From contig CM037788.1 of assembly GCA_021229015.1 (NCBI GenBank), positions 45,094,714 to 45,158,713 of the forward strand: 64,000 nt of DNA. Reading direction: 5' to 3'. Made by a program: the position numbers and the translations under genes. The number at the start of each line of letters is the position of its first letter. Position 1 is the first letter of the stretch. The notes beneath the pieces were generated by a model. It was not told the origin of the DNA. It saw nothing but the letters and a program-made list of their open reading frames with translations, and searched no databases. This document shows, piece after piece, positions 57,507 to 64,000 of the stretch. The DNA is from Solen grandis. Lineage: Eukaryota > Mollusca > Bivalvia > Adapedonta > Solenidae.

Positions 57507-59175
57507 GTAAGAAAGTATTAATGTACTTTGAAATAAATCAAAATGTACTGTTAGAAAACAAGGTTGTGTTTTTTTTAGTATTTTTTAAATACCACATTAT
57601 ATCTATAAAGTTGTATTATTCTAATACAATACCAAGATGTTTTTATTGATATAGGTTGTGCTTTAATGTATAAGATTTTATATACTTTGGTTATAGCATA
57701 TCAGAGTTATTACACTACCTCAGCATTGTAAAATATTTTATCTACTTTAATCTTATGGTGATAACATATCAGTATATATAAAAAGTCCATTTCAAATCAG
57801 AGTTATACTAATTCAACATTAATTTCTTTTGGAAAAAAATTTAAATGATATAGGTTCTGATACTCATGTTTATGACACTCATGGTTCATAAAAACTTAGT
57901 AACATTATTTCTTCTAATTCTCATTGCAATTATTCAGCATAATGCAAGTCCTTTATCTTTGCTATAGAATGTTTAGCTTAATATCTATCATCATAATCAA
58001 TTATGATAATTTTAGATTCATGGTTTACAATTCTTAAGTTGTAGTCTCAACATATATGTAAGAAAAGAACTTCATTTTCATTCATATATTCTCATCATAA
58101 TCATCATTTCATGTTGTTATCATTTTTTTTAAATATTGTGATAGTATTGTTTTCATTTTGTAGTTTAATCTTAGGTTTTGTAATATTCTTAAAGTTTTAA
58201 GTTCAATTTTGCATATAAAGGAAAACCCTATTTCATATATTACATCATTTCTTTTTTTAAATGTCATCATTTTATAGACTATATTATCCATTTATTATCC
58301 TACCTCTGTTATTGAATACTCCAGTATTCCCCCCTCTCCATCAAAGTTATTCCAAATATGTTCTAATCTTTAAACCAATATTTAAAAACTCCTAGTCATT
58401 CCCCACAGATGTGATTTTTTAAGTATTTTCCAATTTTATTCATTGTTGATAGTATATGTTAATTATCTTATTTTAAAATGGTGTATCATTATCTCTTCTT
58501 GTTTTTAAAAAATGTTATTCTAGAATTTCAGTGTGAATTTCTAACTTATGAAACCTCTAAATAAGTTTTAATAGCTTTTAACTTATCCGTTAATGGTTCT
58601 AAATTGGTTAAACCAAAAGAAAATAATAGGAAAACCTGATGATACCATACATGATTTTCAACGTTTACTAAAAAAAAATATAACATGATGTTACTTTAAA
58701 AATGTGTAACCTACCCATGAATAATCCTTATTGTTAAATGTTCAGGGGTATTTATTACAGTTTAGAACAAATTATATATAAAACATTATTATTTGATGTA
58801 ATTAACAAATTGTTGAGCATAACCATCAAATCTGGATATCAGAAACATTATCATCTCCTGTTTGTATCATTATTATTGAAATGCGCAGGTTGCTTACTTT
58901 TTTTAAATTTTTGAAATCAGTTTGTTATAGGAAAAAACAAATGAATGTTTTTTTATGTTTTTTAACTCCAGTATTCTGTGGTTATAGAAGAAAGTATATA
59001 ATTATATACATTATTTTATTAAAAAGAGATTTATATATGTATGTCTGAGTCTCTCTACAGGAACTATATACCACTTTGTTAAAGTAAATCCTGTAGTCAA
59101 TAAACATTATATATATACATGTTCGTTTGTTTTTTGTTTATAATCACTGAAGGTCGCGTTATAGATTTGGAGTCC
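57507..59175. other. A+T-rich region, possibly 3' UTR, no gene seen
   Basis: AATAAA signals at 57532-57537 and 59099-59104 could end transcripts of the membrane-protein gene. No ORF or repeat recognised in between. Confidence 0.4.
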
Positions 59176-59179
59176 ATAA

Positions 59180-59345
59180 ATGTGGGGAAGCCTTCTAGCT
59201 AACTTGCGGTGGGTCGGTGGTTCTATCCAGTTGTTTCATGTACTTGAAGTCTTCCTCCACCTGTATTTAGCTGGACGTCGCTATATGGCTGAAATACTGA
59301 AGCGGCGATGGAAAACCCAAAAAACAAAGAGTTATTTCCCTTTGA
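59180..59345 (+). mobile_element. SINE-2 copy
   Basis: GGGGAAGCCTTCTAGCTAAC, CTTGCGGTGGGTCGGTGG, CTTCCTCCACCTGTATTTAG, CTGGACGTCGCTATATGGC and TGAAATACTGAAGCGGCGA, in opposite orientation to the 48.8 and 52.35 kb copies. Confidence 0.65.
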
Positions 59346-60018
59346 CCGTTCCGTACTTTTTATTGTAACACACATGTGAATATAACTCTACGAGTTATTT
59401 CCCTTTGGAGCTAATCAAAGGTGAGGACTTCTCTCACCTGTATAGGTATGTCTACGCACAAAAAAAATGTGAGGATTTCTCCCACCTATTAATTACTACT
59501 TAAGTCGTTGGTCAGTTTAAGGATTTCCTGAATTCAAGTCAAGATCAATATCCGGTCAGTAACGATACATCGCGCTAAATACCTAGCATTTGGTTTTGTT
59601 CAAAAACCCGATTGACAGACAGCAAGTGGCCACGTTGACAAGAAAATATCCCACATATAACAACCTTTTTATGAAAAGATTTTCAAACCGTACGGTTACT
59701 TGGTTGTAGATCTGAAATCGTGTACCCCAGAGGAAGAAAGTTTACGCACTGATATATTTGAAGCCCCTATAAATATATCCGGGTTGGTCATTATCTGGTT
59801 TGGTCAATATCCGTATTGGTCCTTAATCGAGATGGTCACTTCATACGAGCATTTCTAGAACCATACACCTTAACTGTAAAAGTTCCACTATCTTGTTTAA
59901 GTTTGAATAAATCATCAGTTCTAATCGATGTTCGAATATGAGTTTGAATTGATTTTTCTTGTAATGATGATTGCAATTATATATAAACTAGTAATTCGCC
60001 TTGTAGGTTTCGGAAGAG
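59346..60018. other. Intergenic, upstream of the viral-like block
   Basis: Contains paired GTGAGGA(C/T)TTCTC(T/C)CACCT hairpins at 59421-59441 and 59471-59488. No coding content. Confidence 0.4.
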
Positions 60019-60025
60019 TATAAAA
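60019..60025 (+). promoter_or_regulatory. TATA box
   Basis: GAGTATAAAAGAAAC: a full TATAAAA 109 bp upstream of the first ATG of the ORF block. A plausible start site with TACAGTTCGG lies about 35 bp downstream (60053-60062). Confidence 0.55.
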
Positions 60026-60127
60026 GAAACTCGAGAATGTTAACGCTGTTAAGATACAGTTCGGAAATCGCATTCAGTAGATTTGCATAAAATATTTTGT
60101 TCAAGAAAATAGAGGAAACATATTACT

Positions 60128-60402
60128 ATGTTGGAAAGCTTGCTTGATGAAGAAACTTAGGGCTCAACGATGAACATGACACGTCGCCGCATGTATACTT
60201 ACATGACACGCCGCCGCCGCCGCATGTAAACTTACATGACACGCCGACGCCGCAGCCGCATGTAAACTTACATGACACGCCGACGCCGTCACCGACGCAT
60301 GTATACTTACATGACACGCCGCCGCCGCCGCATGTAAACTTACTCTGGCCTAAGAAATATGACTCGTGGATACCGGAAGATGACCTCCAGCAGTATAGTT
60401 AA
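60128..60402 (+). pseudogene. Viral-like ORF 1: Pro/His repeat protein, frameshifted
   Basis: ATG at 60128 opens MLESLLDEET and stops at 60158. The neighbouring frame, from 60151, is open for 83 codons to TAA at 60400, so a one-base shift separates start and body. The body is five repeats of 9-13 residues (HDTPPPPHVNL-type) whose length differences are all multiples of three bases, evidence that this frame was translated. It ends PKKYDSWIPEDDLQQYS. The Cys/Gly-rich minus-strand frame over it is a shadow. No known domain. Confidence 0.5.
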
Positions 60403-60437
60403 TAAGAGGCGCCGTTGAGCGGTAACGTCAAAACGCG

Positions 60438-60590
60438 ATGGAAAGGGAAGACAGCCAAGAGTGGCGTTTCTTCGGCAGTAGAGTTCCGAAAGCCGAAATT
60501 GTCTACATTTGTCAGATCGTCATCGTTTATATGATCATTATCACTTCCATCGCGAATTTATCTCTGAAGAACGGAAATCCGGAACTGTAG
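60438..60590 (+). pseudogene. Viral-like ORF 2: small membrane protein, early amber stop
   Basis: Fifty codons from ATG 60438: a FFGSRVPKAEIVYICQ start and a hydrophobic helix (about residues 22-42) ending in NLSLKN. It closely resembles small membrane proteins in Maverick/Polinton-like gene blocks of molluscs and cnidarians (recalled family pattern, unverified). TAG at 60588-60590 falls where relatives carry a Trp; the same frame then stays open to 60702 and still resembles the family. A nonsense change, or readthrough, are the options. Overlaps ORF 3 if read through. Confidence 0.55.
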
Positions 60591-60645
60591 ATCAGTTTAC
60601 TTTGTAGCGCCATAGGATACGCGCTGCCGTCCCCGACACTGAGAC

Positions 60646-61059
60646 ATGGACGAGCACTACCTGTTCCTGAGAAGCAGCTTGTCAACAGATCGGCATCCAT
60701 CTAATGAACCGGGGGATTTCACCGTCGAATTACCACGATCTTACGAACTCAAAGGCCAGTGGACCTGCGCGCTGAAGGAAATAATGATTTCGGCTCGAGA
60801 AGATATACTGTATGTGTGCTCTGACATTTGCTCAGAATCCTACGCCGAGAACACCATGCTTCCCGTGCTGCGGGCGTTACAAAATCCAAGAGAAAAACAA
60901 GTGGTTACCTTTTTTCTCTTCGAAGATCCAATGTACGTGAAAATCAAGCCGACGGTATTAAATCGCTTAAGAATCTTTGTAAGATGGAGTCAGTTTAAGC
61001 GGACGAACGTAACGGATTCGACTGTACGCTGTACCCTTCATCTGAAAAAATGGAAGTAG
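60646..61059 (+). CDS. Viral-like ORF 3: Maverick/Polinton-type structural protein, 137 aa
   Basis: MDEHYLFLRSSLSTDRHPSN onward: the N-terminus (FTVELPRSYELKGQWTCALK) and the LYVCSDICSES ... LPVLRAL block follow the pattern of short uncharacterised proteins found next to penton/capsid-like genes in Maverick/Polinton or adintovirus-like elements of invertebrates. Likely a virion or assembly protein; function not established. Intact, ends RCTLHLKKWK, and overlaps ORF 4 by 10 bases (ATGGAAGTAG), a compact viral style of packing unlike the rest of the window. Base composition is also more even than the flanks. Confidence 0.6.
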   Translation: MDEHYLFLRSSLSTDRHPSNEPGDFTVELPRSYELKGQWTCALKEIMISAREDILYVCSDICSESYAENTMLPVLRALQNPREKQVVTFFLFEDPMYVKIKPTVLNRLRIFVRWSQFKRTNVTDSTVRCTLHLKKWK

Positions 61060-61292
61060 ACAAATGGAGGAGACATTTTCAACGTATGGCGGAGGGAAAG
61101 GTCGAACCGACTCACAAAGGTCACTATATCGTGGAAGATATACAAGCTGGAGAGGGTAAAACGAGTGAACATGAAATTGATTTTGTTACATCGATTGCCC
61201 ACGCTGTCGAATTGGCCAAGTCGGAAATGAAAGAAGATGAGAGTCAGTCACCTATCCAAAGGAGAGAACGAAACCCGTCGCTCACGCAGTGA
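61050..61292 (+). CDS. Viral-like ORF 4: small hydrophilic protein, 80 aa
   Basis: Starts inside ORF 3 (+1 frame). MEVDKWRRHFQRMAEGK and VTSIAHAVELAKSEMKE are two amphipathic helices with a flexible, charged linker between; a basic tail ends the protein. The position after ORF 3 and the W..HF..MA.GK start match the small ORF usually seen in this block in related elements (from memory). Intact. No known enzymatic motif. Confidence 0.55.
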   Translation: MEVDKWRRHFQRMAEGKVEPTHKGHYIVEDIQAGEGKTSEHEIDFVTSIAHAVELAKSEMKEDESQSPIQRRERNPSLTQ

Positions 61293-61329
61293 AAGAGAAA
61301 TCTAGATTCATTGACAACGTATTTACAAA

Positions 61330-61389
61330 ATGAGCGCACATAAACACGATAACGATCTGACCTTATTTGAAGGTGTAGAAAGCCACTGA
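61330..61389 (+). pseudogene. Viral-like ORF 5: truncated start of a capsid/penton-type gene
   Basis: Nineteen codons (MSAHKHDNDLTLFEGVESH) then TGA. The His-rich start followed by a D-L-x-L-F motif is how the next, larger structural gene typically begins in this block; beyond the stop only decayed traces follow. The element is therefore cut or degraded here. Confidence 0.35.
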
Positions 61390-63100
61390 AAAAAAATCTG
61401 AATGGATCACAATAGGACATGTCGATTAACTAACGGAAGGGCTTACGATATAATCCACTTCACAGGATTTTTCTCCAAGTGGATCTGAACTGTTTTAAGT
61501 TATGACTAATCTATACGACATTTTATACTATTTCATGATTATTTTTTTAATGTACATGTATGTGTATGTTTAGTGTGTGAATTTGTGACGAAGTGTAACT
61601 TTATTATAGTAAATCCCTTTCGTTGACTCGAATTTGTTAAACATTATAAAAAAGATATGTGACAGAACTGTCGCTAACGATAAATGGCAAACCGTGTTAT
61701 GGCGTTATAGTTATTTAAAACGAAAGTAAACAGGAGATTATATCGGCATAACCAATTCCCGTATATCATTCAGACATTAAAACAGAAATTTTAAGAGAAG
61801 ATCCAATTTTATATTCAAATAAAAATGATAATAATAAAATAATGCTGAAAAACCTGAATGGCCTGTACCGACAGAATGTTGGGATTGAATGGAATCAATG
61901 ATACATTTATACAATTTCAATATTCGTTTGAAGAAATGTAGGATCTCTGAATTAATTTTAAAATCGTTGTAACATTAAAATAAAGTTTGTTTAAATTAAG
62001 TTTAAAGTGAGATTATTAAATCGTAAATATTAAAGTATTTACAACCTATTAATTTTGAGCCTTTCGGTAGCTTAAAGAGATGTCGACAAACAATACTTAT
62101 GTATATGATGTCACATTTAATCTTAATTGAATAATAACATATTAAATATTCTTAGGAAAAAAAAACGAATCATCTTCACAATAGCTCGTAATATTTATAA
62201 ATGTTAAATACTTAAATCATACTTTTATCTAGAAGAAAACAAAAACAAAAAAAAAGAGACATGATATGTTGAAGGACATGCAGAAAGTGACCTGAACTTG
62301 ATTGACATTGAACCAGAATAGAATATCATACCGAGGATGTCTTCTTTCATCTTCATGATAACTGACATGGTCCTGCGTCAGCAAATACGAGGTAATATTG
62401 GGTGTAAAGTTAACCATGCAGCCATACATTTAAACATCGCAAGTCCGTATGTATTAACAAGTACAGAGTGATATACTAAGGGGAGGACTGACAGTTTTGA
62501 CATTGGTCGTTTTATAATATGTTTTAAATGTGTACTGATGACAACTTGATTTATACATCCCAAAGCTTTTTATAGAGAACAAATATTAAAATAAAATAAA
62601 ACAAAATAATTGGAAACATGCGAATATGGACACGCCTACGGTCAGTGAAGCTTCTCCATATACTTTTATTTATTGCTTAAACTTTAATGTTATAATTAAT
62701 GTGTCTTAAAACATTTTCTCTATTAATATCTGGGATTAATATATTTCTGTTCTTAAATCATATGTTCTCGGAGTTATGGGCTCACAGACTGAGAGTAATG
62801 CAAGAATCGCTTAATACAGCGGATGTGTGTTCACAGGTATTTTTTTTCTATTTAAACTACCATGTTGTTGACTGATATTCATGTCATTTGCCTAATTTAA
62901 CAGGAGATATCATTTAAACAAAACCCCACAAAATTCAATATGCTAGTAATGTCAATCATAATCATGTCAGCTAATTGTTGTTTAGGCCATTATACACTAT
63001 TTCAAATATCCAGTCATATGTCAAGAGTGTTGGTTAACCTCTTTGATATGAGCACACATTGAAATGTATGACTTAATTTTCAGTAGTATAAAAACTTAAA
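61390..63100. other. A+T-rich, no gene seen
   Basis: After the viral-like block the sequence returns to >68% A+T with no recognisable coding, repeat or RNA feature. Confidence 0.5.
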
Positions 63101-63106
63101 AATAAG

Positions 63107-63964
63107 TTTCTTGGCTTTACTGGGTATTACAGGAGGTTTATACCTCATTATGCTTCTCTGGCAGAACCACTTTATTCCTTACTCAAAGGTCACTGTACTG
63201 GTCCTCAGTCCAAGTCCGTAAGATGACAAAACTCAAGAAACCTTCAGACTGAATCTGGGGTGATTCCCAGCAACAATCTTTTGAAACCATCATAGGCAAA
63301 ATCACATCTGCCCCAGTCCTGGCATTTGCAGATTTCTCTCTTCCCTTTTCTCTTCGCACAGACAGTTCTGGTTCTGGCTTAGGTGCTGTCCTTTACCAGA
63401 AGCAAAACGGGAGGGAGAGAGTTATCGCATATGCCAGTAGAGCCTTAAGGCCTAGTGAAAAGAAATATCCAGCACATAAACTGGAATTTCTTGCTCTTAA
63501 GTGGGCTGTGAAAGAAAAATTCCATGATTATTTATGTGGAAGCTCTTTTACAGTTGTTACAGACAACAACCCACTTACATATGTCCTGACTACGGCCAAA
63601 TTGGATGCCATAGGTCATAGATGGGTATCAGCGTTAGCAAGTTATAACTACCCTACAATATAGGCCAGGAAAGTTAAATGCTGATGCTGATGGTCTATCT
63701 AGACTTAATCAAGTTTTCCCAGATGTTGTCGATGCAATTTGTCAAGCGATATCAGCTGATATTCCCTTGGCAGAGAGCATTGTGACTGGGGTCTCACCTC
63801 CATCGGCCGAGGAGGTGCCTTCTCAGTCACTCAGTTCTGACATTAGTTGGGAACTTGAGCAGGGCAAGGACAGAGCTATTGCCAGAGTAACTGACCTTCT
63901 GCAAGGTGGTTTTCGCCCAAGGGGGGAAACTCCTTCGGGAATGGAATCATCTCTTTGTAGATGA
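63107..63964 (+). pseudogene. Ty3/Gypsy retrotransposon RT end and RNase H, decayed
   Basis: It begins with the RT C-terminal FLGFTGYYRRFIPHYASLAE (63107), loses frame around 63200-63340, then shows RNase H: TDSSGSGLGAVLYQKQNG, VIAYASRALRPSEKKYPAHK, EFLALKWAVKEKFHDYL and TDNNPLTYVLTTAKLDA. A one-base shift near 63660 separates this from YRPGKLNADADGLSRL, after which about 95 codons stay open (spacer before integrase) to TGA at 63962-63964. The RT fingers/palm are missing upstream and the integrase would lie beyond the window. Non-functional copy. Confidence 0.88.
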
Positions 63965-64000
63965 TTCAGTTCTGTACAGAACCTTTTTGCAGAACCTTTT

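Noticed and set aside
60126..60317. Cys/Gly-rich minus-strand ORF
   Set aside because: Antisense of the Pro/His repeat ORF; the plus-strand reading has in-frame unit variation and a coherent C-terminus.

Overview
This is eukaryotic DNA: about 65% A+T, mostly non-coding, with spliced genes, SINE/LINE/LTR remnants, microsatellites and one 100-N scaffold gap (26201-26300). The repeats point to a bivalve mollusc, most likely a heterodont clam: gctcacctgag hairpin elements carrying GACGGAC-rich ends and ~150-bp internal tandem repeats, and tRNA-derived SINEs ending in a (CAAA)n-type tail. The species call is inference from repeat style, not from a match.

Left part (1-31 kb). A probable exon runs off the left edge (1-93). 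After it come a (CAA)n locus, a Harbinger-like MITE (7.03-7.29 kb), a 5'-truncated and decayed LINE (8.3-10.13 kb), several tRNA-derived SINEs, tandem-repeat elements with hairpin ends, a degenerate GATGGTGACAATGTT minisatellite (20.7-22.15 kb), a second LINE scrap (23.6-24 kb) and the gap. No complete host gene is visible here.

Middle (31-46 kb). A single-exon coiled-coil ORF with a C-terminal basic patch lies at 31.77-32.17 kb. A minus-strand multi-exon zinc-finger gene (40.16-42.98 kb) has phase-1 acidic micro-exons that look tandemly duplicated; transposable elements bracket it and its 3' half is broken. Large arrays of bivalve tandem-repeat elements (families called A, C, D, E, F and G here) fill the rest, including an inverted pair at 43.9-46.06 kb.

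Harbinger element (46,825-54,368). This is a complete 7.54-kb PIF/Harbinger DNA transposon with terminal inverted repeats and a 3-bp AGT target duplication. The plus strand carries a two-exon DDE transposase with its catalytic triad intact. The minus strand carries a seven-exon accessory gene that I reconstruct as an N-terminal PHD-type C4HC3 zinc finger, a Myb/SANT-like domain and a C-terminal helix; it is one A short of intact at an A7 run. The transposon sits inside a chimeric tandem-repeat element whose two halves (family A and family E) lie on either side.

Right part (55-64 kb). A three-exon gene (55.57-57.5 kb) encodes a type I membrane protein with signal peptide, small ectodomain, Pro/Thr/Ser mucin-like stalk and two alternative terminal exons, each with its own transmembrane segment. 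At 60.0-61.4 kb a TATA box precedes a compact run of five short overlapping or closely spaced ORFs resembling a decayed structural-gene block of a Maverick/Polinton-like (adintovirus-like) endogenous element. The window ends in a degenerate Ty3/Gypsy RT-RNase H fragment.
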